Shown here: positions 8,086 to 16,493 of the stretch, piece by piece
Layout: each line of letters opens with the position of its first letter
Numbering within the stretch: position 1 is the stretch's first letter
Origin: Fusobacterium ulcerans ATCC 49185
GTDB lineage: Bacteria > Fusobacteriota > Fusobacteriia > Fusobacteriales > Fusobacteriaceae
DNA: 64,000 nucleotides
NCBI RefSeq assembly: GCF_900683735.1
Contig: NZ_LR215979.1
Coordinates: 992,001 to 1,056,000 of the forward strand
Direction of reading: 5' to 3'
Notes under the pieces: generated by a model
What the model saw: only the letters and a program-made list of their open reading frames with translations
Database searches by the model: none
Told to the model about the DNA's origin: nothing
Translations under genes and position numbers: made by a program

Positions 8086-9153
8086 ATGATATATGATATA
8101 GTAGTGATTGGGGGAGGCCCAGCAGGGAGTGTTTTTTCAAAATTTATTGACAGTAAATACAAAGTTCTTCTTCTGGATAGAAGAGATTATGAAGATGAAA
8201 ATAATAAGGTTATAAAATGCTGTGGGGGACTTCTGGCACATGAGGCCCAGGCTGCTTTATCAGGATTGGGTTATTCTTTATCTAAAGATGTACTGGTATC
8301 ACCACAGGTATTCAATGTACAGGTAATAGATTATGATAATAATCTTAGAAAAAAATACTATAAAAACTATCTGAACTTTGATAGAGAAAAATTTGACAGT
8401 TTTCTTTTATCTCAGAGAGCAGCTCATGTAGAGCTTATAAAAGGAGCTTTATTTATAGATTATTCTGAAGATGAAAATGGAATATACACTGTGATATACA
8501 GAATGGGTACGGATATCAAAAAAGTAAAAACTAAGATGATAATAAGTGCTGAAGGAGCCAATTCTTTAGTCAGAAAAAATATAGATAGAGATTCTAAAAA
8601 TAACTACATAGCTATTCAAAGAGTATACAAGATGAAAGAAGATTTTTCATATCATATGGCTATATTTGATAAAAATATAAATAATTACTATTCATGGATG
8701 GTACCTAAAGGAGAAGAACTTATCTTGGGAACTATTATGAAAAAAGGCAAGGACTGTTGGGATAGATTTCATAAGCTGGAGCAAAGAGTCAAATCAGAGG
8801 GAATTAATTTAGATGATGTAATTAGAGATGAGGGAACTTTTATAAAAGTACCTAAATGGAATGAATATTTTATGGGAAAAGACAGAATAGCTCTCATAGG
8901 AGAAGCAGCAGGGCTTATAAGTTCAAGTTCTTCAGAGGGGATAAGCTACGCTCTTATCAGTGGATATTATCTGGCAGATTCTATAAATAAAAAAGGTTTA
9001 AAAAATGGACTCACAGATTATTATAAAAGAACTGGAAGTATGAGAACAAAATTGAATCTAAAAGTTTTGAAAGGAAAGTTGATGTACAATCCTTTTATCA
9101 GAAAGTTTATAATAATGTCAGGAATTTTTTCAAATAAAGATTATATAAAATAA
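8086..9153 (+). CDS. FAD-dependent oxidoreductase, geranylgeranyl-reductase family
   Basis: 355 residues with an N-terminal Rossmann FAD-binding motif (VVIGGGPAGSVFSK, residues 6-19), a KCCGG segment near residue 46, and a second FAD motif (RIALIGEAAGLISSSSSEGI, near 267-286). This is the layout of geranylgeranyl-reductase/FixC-like flavoproteins, which reduce isoprenoid or other lipid double bonds or move electrons to quinones. No signal peptide. AGGAGATAGG precedes the ATG. Monocistronic, with a perfect bidirectional terminator right after the stop. The substrate cannot be told. Confidence 0.85.
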   Translation: MIYDIVVIGGGPAGSVFSKFIDSKYKVLLLDRRDYEDENNKVIKCCGGLLAHEAQAALSGLGYSLSKDVLVSPQVFNVQVIDYDNNLRKKYYKNYLNFDREKFDSFLLSQRAAHVELIKGALFIDYSEDENGIYTVIYRMGTDIKKVKTKMIISAEGANSLVRKNIDRDSKNNYIAIQRVYKMKEDFSYHMAIFDKNINNYYSWMVPKGEELILGTIMKKGKDCWDRFHKLEQRVKSEGINLDDVIRDEGTFIKVPKWNEYFMGKDRIALIGEAAGLISSSSSEGISYALISGYYLADSINKKGLKNGLTDYYKRTGSMRTKLNLKVLKGKLMYNPFIRKFIIMSGIFSNKDYIK

Positions 9154-9160
9154 GATATAG

Positions 9161-9190
9161 AAAAAGAGGATGACACTGCATCCTCTTTTT
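9161..9190. terminator. Bidirectional terminator
   Basis: Perfect 12-bp stem AAAAAGAGGATG / CATCCTCTTTTT with a 6-base loop between two convergent genes. It has A and T runs on the two sides, so it works in both directions. Confidence 0.9.
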
Positions 9191-9201
9191 AAAATTAATA
9201 T

Positions 9202-10881
9202 TTATTTGTTGATATATTTAGCAGCTTCCTGTCCTGCGATACGTCCAAACACAACAGCAGCACTGTAAGCGCCAGTTGTATTAGTAACCTCACCAGCAGC
9301 ATAAAGTCCTTTTACTACATGACCATCTTTATGAAGTACTTCAGCTTTTTCATTAGCAGCAACTCCACCTTTTGTCATATGAATAGCAGATTCAACTTGT
9401 ACACCATAGTAAGGGCCTTCAGCTTTAAATTCTTTTTTAGTAGGTTTTTCTCTGAATGGATCTTTCATTTCTCCACGAACAGCTTTATTGAAATCAGCTA
9501 CTGTCTTTTTAAGAGTTTCAGCTGGAATATTTAACTTTGCAGCTAATTCCTCAAGAGTAGCAGCTTTTGTATGAAGTCCTTGAGCTGTATGCTTTTGTAA
9601 ACGATAGCTAGAATCATAAAGATCTTGGTCATAAATATAAAAAACTTTACTTTCAGGCTGATCAAGTATAGTGTAAGCAGTAGGCAGTCCAGATTGGCTT
9701 TCATCTGCAAATCTTTCACCATTTTTATTTACAAATATAAATCCATCCCCAGCACCTGTAAGATCTCTTGTAGGATTAATTATAGTTTTAAATACACTTA
9801 GAACTTCCATATTTTCCATTTTTAAATTATTTTTCTCAAATACAGGAATAAAATCTCCAGTTGCTCCCATTTGATTTGAAGTTTGAACTCTCTCAGAACC
9901 AGGAGCAAATTTAGCAAGATATTCTTTATTAGCAGAGAATCCACCAGTAGCAATAATAACAGCTTTTGCATTGATGTTATAAGTATTGTTTTTCTGCTGT
10001 ACTTTTACACCTACAGCATTTCCATCTTTCATAATAAGGTCAAGTCCTTTAGTGCCAGTACGAATATCTACACCTAATTCATTTACTCTTTTCTCCATAC
10101 CATCTTGAATGTGAGCTCCAGCATAAGCATCAGCTTCTGCCATATGATTTCTCAATCCATAGTTGTAATTAAGATTTACACCAAAGCTTCTCAACCATTC
10201 ATCAAGGACATATGCACCTTCAGCTTGTGCTTTTGTACGTTCTATAGTATCTCTTGGATTAGTTTTATCTTTAATAAAAGCTTCAATAGTATCATTTATT
10301 CCATTAGCTTTTTGAGCTTGTGAATTAATCATATCAAAGAAGTTCATATCAAATTTTCCATTACCACTAAGTATATCCAGTTTTTCAATAATAATTACAT
10401 TTTTTACCCCTGATTCTTTAGCAGATATGGCAGCAGCAAGTCCAGCAGGCCCACCTCCGATAATTACAAGGTCAGTATTTACATCCTCTAATATAGCAGC
10501 AGGCTGCTCTGGTGCTTTAGTTTTAAAAGTTATTCTTCCAAAATCTATACCATTTTTTTTCATAGCATCAGCAACAGCTCTTTTTACTGCAAAAGATGTA
10601 TAAGAAGCCCCAGATACACTGTCAACAATAGGTGACTGAGCTTCAAGTATTCTTTCTTTAATAATAGGGAAAGCTCTATCCATTAAATGTGAAGTTTCTT
10701 TATGAGAGATAAGCTTGATATCCTCAATTTTTTTTCCTTCAGTTACAACTTCGATTTTAATATCTCCTCCAAATCCTGATGCAACAGCTTCAGTAGTAGT
10801 TTTTTCAGCAGCAAAACAGCTGAAAGCTATAAGAAGTGTTCCTAGAACAACAGAAGCAGCTAATGAAGTTAATTTTTTCAT
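9202..10881 (-). CDS. Secreted FMN/FAD fumarate-reductase-like flavoprotein
   Basis: 559 residues. A signal peptide (1-24, ending SCFA) is followed by an FMN-binding domain (about 33-118) with D87SVSGAS93. This resembles the ApbE flavinylation motif, in which FMN is joined covalently to a serine or threonine. Then comes a fumarate-reductase/flavocytochrome-c FAD domain (IIGGGPAGLAAAIS, 140-153; AIHMTKGGV and GLYAAGEVTNTTGAYSAAVVFGRIAG near the C-terminus). Such proteins act in the cell envelope as terminal reductases for fumarate, urocanate, cinnamate-like or other unsaturated acids. No heme CxxCH motif is present. It has a close paralogue directly upstream (11119-12789). The ATG is preceded by AAGGAGGA. 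Which acceptor it uses is unknown. Confidence 0.9.
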   Translation of the reverse strand: MKKLTSLAASVVLGTLLIAFSCFAAEKTTTEAVASGFGGDIKIEVVTEGKKIEDIKLISHKETSHLMDRAFPIIKERILEAQSPIVDSVSGASYTSFAVKRAVADAMKKNGIDFGRITFKTKAPEQPAAILEDVNTDLVIIGGGPAGLAAAISAKESGVKNVIIIEKLDILSGNGKFDMNFFDMINSQAQKANGINDTIEAFIKDKTNPRDTIERTKAQAEGAYVLDEWLRSFGVNLNYNYGLRNHMAEADAYAGAHIQDGMEKRVNELGVDIRTGTKGLDLIMKDGNAVGVKVQQKNNTYNINAKAVIIATGGFSANKEYLAKFAPGSERVQTSNQMGATGDFIPVFEKNNLKMENMEVLSVFKTIINPTRDLTGAGDGFIFVNKNGERFADESQSGLPTAYTILDQPESKVFYIYDQDLYDSSYRLQKHTAQGLHTKAATLEELAAKLNIPAETLKKTVADFNKAVRGEMKDPFREKPTKKEFKAEGPYYGVQVESAIHMTKGGVAANEKAEVLHKDGHVVKGLYAAGEVTNTTGAYSAAVVFGRIAGQEAAKYINK

Positions 10882-10925
10882 TTTAAATCCTCCTTAGATG
10901 TTGTATTATTTTGAAATTTAATGTT

Positions 10926-10950
10926 AATATATAAACTTTTTTTATATATT
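10926..10950. repeat. Perfect 10-bp inverted repeat upstream of the reductase gene
   Basis: AATATATAAA and TTTATATATT separated by 5 bases, about 45 bases upstream of the reductase start. It could be a regulator site or simply an AT-rich hairpin in the promoter region. Confidence 0.45.
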
Positions 10951-11062
10951 AAGGACATTATATATTTGTATTATAACCTGAAATCTATTAAAAGTAAAAT
11001 TAAATTAGAATGGGATAAATATATATTATATATAAAAGTTAAAGAGGAAATTAGAAATAAAA

Positions 11063-11108
11063 AAGAGATTGATAAATTTTGTCCTAGTTTCTATCAATCT
11101 CTTAAAAA
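11063..11108 (-). terminator. Terminator of the second reductase gene
   Basis: 12-bp stem AAGAGATTGATA (11063-11074) with TATCAATCTCTT (11092-11103). Read on the minus strand it follows the 11119-12789 gene and runs into T. Confidence 0.8.
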
Positions 11109-11118
11109 AGTTAATATT

Positions 11119-12789
11119 TTATTTGTTAATATATTTTGCAGCTTCCTGCCCTGCAATTCTACCAAAGATTACAGCAGCACTGTAAGCACCAGAGTTGCTA
11201 TTGGCAACTTCTCCAGCAGCATAAAGTCCATTTACTATATTACCATTGTCATAAAGAACCTGAGTTTTTTCATCAGCAACAACTCCACCTCTAGTCATAT
11301 GGATAGCAGATTCAACTTGAACACCATAGTAAGGCCCTTCACTCATAAATTCTTTTTTAGTAGGTTTTTCTCTGAATGGATCTTTGATTTCACCACGAAC
11401 TGCTTTATTGAATTCCTCAACAGTTGATTTAAGATTATTCTTATCTATTCCTAATTTATCAGCTAATTCATCAAGGGTATCAGCTTTTAGATGAAGTCCT
11501 TGAGCTGTATGCTTTTGAAGACGGAAACTTGAATCATACAATTTTTGGTCATAAATATAGAAAGCAGCAGAATCAGTCTGATCAAGAATTTTTTGTGCAG
11601 TACTGAATCTTGTAGCATAAGTAATACTTTCACTTGTAAATCTTTTACCTTCTTTATTTACAAGAATAAATCCATCTCCACCACCAGTCAAATCTCTAGT
11701 TTGTCTGATAATGAATGGGAATATATTTAAAACTTCAAGATTAGCAGTTTTTATATTATTTTTTTCAAATACAGGGATGAAATCTCCAGTAGCTCCAATT
11801 TGATTTGAAGTTTGGAAAACTTCTGACCCAGGAACATATTTTTTAAGAAGTTCTTTGTTGGCAGAGAATCCTCCAGTAGCAAGGATAACGGCTTTAGCAT
11901 TAATATCATAGAAGTTATTTCCATTCTGTACTTTAACACCAGCAGCTTTTCCATCTTTCATAATAAGATCAAGTCCCTTTGTACCAGTACGAACATCTAT
12001 ACCTAATTCTTTTACTTTGTTCTCCATACCATCTTGTACATGAGCCCCAGCATAAGCATTAGATTCTGCCATATGTCCTCTTTTTCCATAATTATAGTTT
12101 AATTTTACCCCAAAGCTTCTCAGCCATTTATCCAAAACAAATGCTCCTTCAGCCTGAGCTTTTATTCTTTCAGGAGTATCAAGAGGGTTGCTGTTGTCAG
12201 CAATAAGAGATTCAACAGTATCGTTTATTCCTCTTGCTTTTTGGGCTTCTGAATTAATAAGATCATAGAAATTCATATCATATTTTCCATTACCACTAAG
12301 AATATCTAATTTTTCAATAAGAATAATATTTTTCAATCCAGCTTCTCTGGCAGATATAGCAGCAGCTAATCCAGCAGGTCCCCCACCAATGATTACAAGA
12401 TCAGTGTTTACAGCTTCAAGGTTAGCAGCTGGCTGTTCAGGTGCTTTAGTATTGAATCTGATTCTTCCAAAATCTTTTCCATTAGCTTTAAGGGCCTCAG
12501 CAACAGCTTTTTTAACTCCAAAAGAAGTGTAAGAAGCACCAGACACACTGTCAACAACAGGTGATTGAGCTTTTAAAATTCTTTCTTTCAATATAGGGAA
12601 AGCTCTTGATATTATATGAGAAGTTTCAGAATCTGAAACAAGTTTGATATCCTCTATTTTTTCCCCATTTGTTAAAACATCAACTTTGATTTTACCAGAA
12701 AATCCATCTCCAATCCCAGATGTAGTTACAGTTGCAAATATAAAAGTACTGATAATTAAAAATAATACAATTGTAAATAGTTTTTTCAT
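11119..12789 (-). CDS. Secreted FMN/FAD fumarate-reductase-like flavoprotein, paralogue
   Basis: 556 residues with the same architecture as the neighbour at 9202-10881: a signal peptide (about 1-19), an FMN domain with DSVSGAS (around residue 83), a fumarate-reductase-type FAD domain with GGGPAGLAAAIS, and the same C-terminal motifs (AIHMTRGGV, NSGAYSAAVIFGRIAG). Long identical stretches such as PFREKPTKKEF show a recent tandem duplication, but each copy has its own terminator and promoter region, so they are separate transcription units. The most divergent stretch lies around residues 370-400, which could line the substrate pocket; that is inference. AAAGGAGA precedes the ATG. Confidence 0.9.
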   Translation of the reverse strand: MKKLFTIVLFLIISTFIFATVTTSGIGDGFSGKIKVDVLTNGEKIEDIKLVSDSETSHIISRAFPILKERILKAQSPVVDSVSGASYTSFGVKKAVAEALKANGKDFGRIRFNTKAPEQPAANLEAVNTDLVIIGGGPAGLAAAISAREAGLKNIILIEKLDILSGNGKYDMNFYDLINSEAQKARGINDTVESLIADNSNPLDTPERIKAQAEGAFVLDKWLRSFGVKLNYNYGKRGHMAESNAYAGAHVQDGMENKVKELGIDVRTGTKGLDLIMKDGKAAGVKVQNGNNFYDINAKAVILATGGFSANKELLKKYVPGSEVFQTSNQIGATGDFIPVFEKNNIKTANLEVLNIFPFIIRQTRDLTGGGDGFILVNKEGKRFTSESITYATRFSTAQKILDQTDSAAFYIYDQKLYDSSFRLQKHTAQGLHLKADTLDELADKLGIDKNNLKSTVEEFNKAVRGEIKDPFREKPTKKEFMSEGPYYGVQVESAIHMTRGGVVADEKTQVLYDNGNIVNGLYAAGEVANSNSGAYSAAVIFGRIAGQEAAKYINK

Positions 12790-12837
12790 TAATATTTCTC
12801 CTTTTAAAGTATTGTATTGTCAACATTTAATCTTCTT

Positions 12838-12853
12838 AAGTATTGACATACTT
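12838..12853. promoter_or_regulatory. Operator-like palindrome at the reductase start site
   Basis: AAGTAT-TGAC-ATACTT, a 6+6 bp palindrome lying where transcription from the leftward promoter would begin, a typical repressor position. The regulator is not identified. Confidence 0.4.
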
Positions 12854-12857
12854 CAAT

Positions 12858-12886
12858 AGTATAATCTATAAAATGAAAAAAGTAAA
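12858..12886 (-). promoter_or_regulatory. Sigma-70-type promoter for the secreted reductase gene
   Basis: Read on the minus strand: TTTACT (-35), 17-base spacer, TATACT (-10). It points to the gene starting at 12789. Confidence 0.5.
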
Positions 12887-13190
12887 TTCTAAATTTTTGT
12901 TTATATAAATATTTAGTAAAGAGTTGAAAAAATAAAATTGAGGACTTAGCTTAGAGGATAAAATAATTTTATAAGTAGAATGGATAAATATCTTTATACC
13001 ATATTTTTTAGGAATGAAGTTTATAAAAATTAATTTTTAAAATTTATAGATATTTTATCAGAAAAATATTTTTCAGAAAAATTTTACATAATATATTAAG
13101 GAAACAAAATAAAATATATAAAGAAAATATTATGTTTTGATATATAGTTATACCGTCCGTAAAAAAACCAAATTACTCTTTTTATAATCG

Positions 13191-13219
13191 TTGACATTTG
13201 TAATTACATATGATAATAT
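13191..13219 (+). promoter_or_regulatory. Near-consensus promoter of the DhaL/DhaK/LsrF operon
   Basis: TTGACA (13191-13196), exactly 17 bases, TAATAT (13214-13219). The predicted start is around 13226, which leaves a very short leader before the ribosome-binding site at 13236-13240. One of the best promoters in the window. Confidence 0.8.
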
Positions 13220-13248
13220 TAAATTAAAGAAATATGGAGGTGTCAAAA

Positions 13249-13875
13249 TTGAAGATTAATAGAGAAGATATTAAAAAAATGTTTCTGACATCATGTGAGC
13301 TTTTAAAAGCCAATGCTGATGAATTGTCTGAGATTGATTCTAAGTTTGGTGATGGAGATCATGGAATAACTATTGTAAAGATAGCAAATGCTATAGAAAA
13401 AGATATAGAAAACTGGGATTCAGGAACAAGTATAAAAGATTTTATAGATGACCTTGGAATGAGTGCCATGGGAGTAAATGGCGGATCAGCAGGACCTCTT
13501 TGGGGAAGCTGGATATCTGGATTGGCTATTGGTATTCCAGAGGGAGCAGAAGAACTGGATGAACAAATTATAAAAGATATGTTTGCAGCTTCATTGGAAG
13601 AGATGAATGATGTATCTGGAGCAAAAGTTGGGGATAAGACTATGATGGATACATTTATACCAGCAGTGGAAGCTATTGCAGCTTCTGATTCAGATATCAA
13701 AGGAATGTTTAAAGAAGCAGCCGCCGCTGCAGAACAGGGATGTGAAGATACTAAGAATTACATCTCAAAATATGGAAGAGCTAAAAGTTATAAAGAAAAA
13801 ACTCTTGGGTTTAAAGATGCAGGAGCGGTTTCAATGAATCTTTTATTCCAGGGATTTGCAAAAAGTTTTGAATAA
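13249..13875 (+). CDS. dhaL: Dihydroxyacetone-kinase-like, ADP/ATP-binding subunit (DhaL family)
   Basis: 208 residues. The DhaL nucleotide-binding signature GDGDHG lies at residues 34-39, with MGVNGGSAGPLWGSW (about 71-85) and a C-terminal DAGAVSMNLLF, as in DhaL subunits that pass phosphate to a substrate held by DhaK. The start is taken as TTG at 13249 because ATGGAGGTG ends 8 bases upstream and is the ribosome-binding site; the ATG at 13234 overlaps it. Homologues phosphorylate dihydroxyacetone or related ketoses such as erythrulose. No DhaM phosphodonor gene is in the window, so ATP may be the donor. Its partner gene follows 27 bases downstream. Confidence 0.85.
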   Translation: MKINREDIKKMFLTSCELLKANADELSEIDSKFGDGDHGITIVKIANAIEKDIENWDSGTSIKDFIDDLGMSAMGVNGGSAGPLWGSWISGLAIGIPEGAEELDEQIIKDMFAASLEEMNDVSGAKVGDKTMMDTFIPAVEAIAASDSDIKGMFKEAAAAAEQGCEDTKNYISKYGRAKSYKEKTLGFKDAGAVSMNLLFQGFAKSFE

Positions 13876-13902
13876 AATAAATTAATAGGAGGGGTTTTTA
13901 TT

Positions 13903-14904
13903 ATGAAAATGAAAAAATTCATCAATGATCCAAGTAATTTAACACAAGAACTTTTAGAGGGATTGGCACTTTCTAATCAAGATATTATTGAATTGACTGA
14001 GGGAACAAGATTAGTAGTAAATAAAAAATTAAAAGATGCAGACAGAGTGACTATAGTAACTCTTGGTGGAACTGGACATGAGCCTGCTATCAGTGGATTT
14101 GTAGGAGAAGGAATGGTAGATATTTCTGTACCAGGAGATATTTTTGCTGCACCTGGACCACAACCATGTTTTGAAGCTATCAAAATAGCTGATAAAGGAA
14201 AAGGAGTACTTTTTGTAGTATTAAATCATGCTGGAGATATGCTGACTGCTAACCTTACTATGAAAATGGTAAAAAAAGCTGGATTGAATGTAATAAAAGT
14301 AGTTACTCAAGATGATGTGGCTAATGCACCTAGAGAAAATGCTGATGACAGAAGAGGACTTGTTGGATGTGTACCTTTATATAAAATAGCTGGAGCAGCC
14401 GCTGCAGAAGGAAAATCTTTAGAAGAAGTAGCAGAAATAGCTCAGAAATTTGCTGACAATATGGCAACTATAGCAGTAGCAGCAAAAGGAGCTACTCATC
14501 CAAGCACAGGTGGAGTTATAGCAGAACTTGATGAAGATGATATGGAAATTGGAATGGGTCAGCATGGAGAAGGTGGAGGAGGAAGAATGCCTCTTAAAAC
14601 TGCTGATGAAACAGCTCAAATTATGCTTGATGCTCTATTAAAAGATTTAGATATCAAAACAGGAGAAAAATTATTAGTAGTTATTAATGGAACTGGGGCA
14701 ACTACTCTTATGGAACAATTAATAGTATTTAGAAAGTGCTATAATTACCTAAAAGAAAAAGGAATAGAAGTTGTGGCTAATGCAGTTGGAGAATTATTGA
14801 CAGTTCAGGAGCAGGCAGGATTCCAAATGATGATAGCAAGAATGGATGACGAACTTGTTCATTACTGGAATCAACCATGTAATACACCATATTTTAAAAA
14901 GTAA
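13903..14904 (+). CDS. dhaK: Dihydroxyacetone-kinase-like, substrate-binding subunit (DhaK family)
   Basis: 333 residues, the normal DhaK length. GGTGHEPA (55-62, with H59) and the covalent-substrate histidine region MGQHGEGG (218-225, H221) are both present. DhaK holds the ketone of dihydroxyacetone as a hemiaminal on that histidine while phosphate is transferred. The surrounding loop is GQHGEGGGG rather than the more usual HGEPG, a hint that the substrate may not be dihydroxyacetone. The ribosome-binding site AGGAGGGG is strong. It is paired with the DhaL-like gene and followed 14 bases later by the LsrF-like gene, pointing to one pathway. Confidence 0.85.
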   Translation: MKMKKFINDPSNLTQELLEGLALSNQDIIELTEGTRLVVNKKLKDADRVTIVTLGGTGHEPAISGFVGEGMVDISVPGDIFAAPGPQPCFEAIKIADKGKGVLFVVLNHAGDMLTANLTMKMVKKAGLNVIKVVTQDDVANAPRENADDRRGLVGCVPLYKIAGAAAAEGKSLEEVAEIAQKFADNMATIAVAAKGATHPSTGGVIAELDEDDMEIGMGQHGEGGGGRMPLKTADETAQIMLDALLKDLDIKTGEKLLVVINGTGATTLMEQLIVFRKCYNYLKEKGIEVVANAVGELLTVQEQAGFQMMIARMDDELVHYWNQPCNTPYFKK

Positions 14905-14918
14905 GAGAGGTAAAATAG

Positions 14919-15797
14919 ATGGCAGATCAATTTGGAAATAAATTAGCAAAGGACTATATGACAGATGTCCCTTTTGAAAATAATAAATCATTTTATGTAA
15001 AAGGAATGGAGAATATGGACTGGGGAATGAAATCTCGTCTAGCTAAAATATTCAATCCTAAAAGTGGAAGAACAGTTATGCTGGCTTTTGATCATGGATA
15101 TATAATGGGGTCAACTGCTGGATTAGAGAGATTAGATTTAGCTATTCCCCCTTTAGCAGAAGATGTGGATGTTTTTATGGCAACAAGAGGAGCTATGAGA
15201 ACTTGTATACCTCCATATTTTGATAAAGGCTTAGCACTTAGAGTAACAGCAGGAGGTTCTGTACTTGATGATGACATGAGCTATGAAGTAATAGGGGTAG
15301 ATATAGAAGATGCTATCCGTATGAATGCTACATGTATGGCAGTACAGACTTTTATAGGAGCACCAGGACAAAAAGAGTCTATTGCCAACCTTACAAAGAC
15401 TATTGATATGGGAAATAGATATGGGATACCTGTAATGGGAGTTGTAGCAGTAGGAAAACAGATGGAAAGAACAACTAAATATTTCCTTCTTGCAACAAGA
15501 ATACTAGCTGAATTAGGAGCTCATATAATAAAAACTTATTATTGTGAAGATTTTGATAAAGTAGTAGCAGCTTGCCCTGTACCTATTGTGGTAGCTGGAG
15601 GGAAAAAGCTTCCAGAAGATGAAGCTTTAGAAATGACATATAATGCTATAAGACAAGGTGCAGCAGGAGTAGATATGGGAAGAAATATATTCCAAGCTGA
15701 AGATCCTAAGGCTATGGCTAAAGCAGTAGCAAAAGTAGTTCATGAAAATTATACTGGTAAAGAAGCTTATGACTATTATCTAAGTATTAAAAAATAA
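14919..15797 (+). CDS. lsrF: LsrF-like thiolase/aldolase (DeoC/FbaB class I aldolase superfamily)
   Basis: 292 residues, clearly LsrF-like along its whole length: DWGMKSRLAKIFNP (34-47), RTVMLAFDHGY (51-61), the Schiff-base lysine K205 in IIKTYYCED, PIVVAGGKKLP (222-232) and GVDMGRNIFQ. LsrF of enteric bacteria uses CoA to split the phosphorylated AI-2 derivative 3-hydroxy-2,4-pentanedione-5-phosphate into acetyl-CoA and DHAP. Here it sits with a DhaK/DhaL-type kinase instead of LsrK. The first 30 residues are variable, as in other homologues. It could alternatively be an aldolase for another short ketose phosphate. AGAGAGG precedes the ATG. Confidence 0.85.
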   Translation: MADQFGNKLAKDYMTDVPFENNKSFYVKGMENMDWGMKSRLAKIFNPKSGRTVMLAFDHGYIMGSTAGLERLDLAIPPLAEDVDVFMATRGAMRTCIPPYFDKGLALRVTAGGSVLDDDMSYEVIGVDIEDAIRMNATCMAVQTFIGAPGQKESIANLTKTIDMGNRYGIPVMGVVAVGKQMERTTKYFLLATRILAELGAHIIKTYYCEDFDKVVAACPVPIVVAGGKKLPEDEALEMTYNAIRQGAAGVDMGRNIFQAEDPKAMAKAVAKVVHENYTGKEAYDYYLSIKK

Positions 15798-15819
15798 GAG
15801 ATTTTGAGGAGGATAAAAT

Positions 15820-16137
15820 ATGGAATTTGTACATATAGGTGTTCCTACTACAGAAATAAAAGAGAATGAGATATATTTAGCACCTTTAAAAGTATTTGTA
15901 ACAGTTGCCGATGATCATGAATATAAATTTGAATATTTAAGATACGAAAGTGGAACTCCACTTCCTATTGAAATGCAGCATCAGCCTCACATAGCTATAA
16001 AGGTGGCATCTATTGAAGAAGAAAAGAAAAAAATGGATAGAGTTATCTTTGATACTTTTGATGCTGGAGATATAAATATAGCTTTTGCTATCAAAGAGGG
16101 AGTAATTTTTGAGTTGATAGAAGAGAAAAATAAATAA
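15820..16137 (+). CDS. Small VOC (glyoxalase/dioxygenase fold) family protein
   Basis: 105 residues fitting one vicinal-oxygen-chelate module pair: an N-terminal VHIGVPTTEI strand with a histidine (H5), HIAIKVASIEE in the second half and a terminal FELIEE glutamate, the usual metal-ligand positions of VOC isomerases and epimerases. It follows the LsrF-like gene by 22 bases behind GAGGAGG and is the last gene before a strong terminator. Together with the kinase and thiolase it could be an isomerase step, the place LsrG occupies in the Lsr pathway, although LsrG has an unrelated fold. Activity is not established. Confidence 0.7.
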   Translation: MEFVHIGVPTTEIKENEIYLAPLKVFVTVADDHEYKFEYLRYESGTPLPIEMQHQPHIAIKVASIEEEKKKMDRVIFDTFDAGDINIAFAIKEGVIFELIEEKNK

Positions 16138-16158
16138 GAAAAGAGATTGTTATAGAGT

Positions 16159-16190
16159 GAAAAAAGCGGGTTAAGCCGCTTTTTTCTTTT
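16159..16190 (+). terminator. Strong terminator ending the DhaL-VOC operon
   Basis: 11-bp stem GAAAAAAGCGG / CCGCTTTTTTC with a 6-base loop, then CTTTT. Confidence 0.9.
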
Positions 16191-16493
16191 ATATTTAAAT
16201 ATAAAACTGAAATTTATAAATTATAAAACTTTAACTATTGGAATAATTCTAAGTTCTTGAATATAATTTATAGTGTAATTGCAAAAATTGATTTTTAAAT
16301 ATCTCTATATTTAACATGCTACAATTTAATATCTGAGTTAGAAATAGAAGGGAGTATAAATATTAATACCAGAGAAAAATTTAAAGGGCAACTTTGTGTA
16401 AAAAAAATCCTGTTGAAAGTGACCTTGAAGAAATTATCAAAATAAACTAAACTGAAGCTATAAGAAGGATATATAAATATAAAGGGGGACTTT
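16191..16493. other. Leader region of the PTS gene
   Basis: About 300 bases with a possible promoter at 16238-16267 and a long untranslated leader. A short decayed coding trace may lie at 16380-16450, too weak to name. No antiterminator (RAT-like) hairpin was recognised. Confidence 0.4.
16238..16267 (+). promoter_or_regulatory. Possible promoter of the PTS-lyase pair
   Basis: TTGGAA, 18-base spacer, TATAAT. The -10 box is perfect and the -35 box partial. Confidence 0.4.

Larger units (their letters stand above)
12790..13248. other. Divergent promoter region
   Basis: About 460 bases separating the leftward reductase gene from the rightward DhaL-like gene. Contains promoters at 12858-12886 (leftward) and 13191-13219 (rightward) and a palindrome at 12838-12853. 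No coding sequence seen. Confidence 0.6.

Noticed and set aside
10921-11427. 168-codon open frame on the plus strand
   Set aside because: Antisense to the end of the 11119-12789 reductase gene; lysine/isoleucine-rich, no ribosome-binding site and no domain.
12843-12865. TTGACA followed by TATAAT on the plus strand
   Set aside because: The spacer is only about 11 bases, too short for a sigma-70 promoter, and no gene follows on that strand until 13249, which has its own promoter.
13359-13700. 113-codon open frame on the minus strand
   Set aside because: Shadow of the DhaL-like gene in the reverse frame; low-complexity serine/proline/isoleucine sequence.
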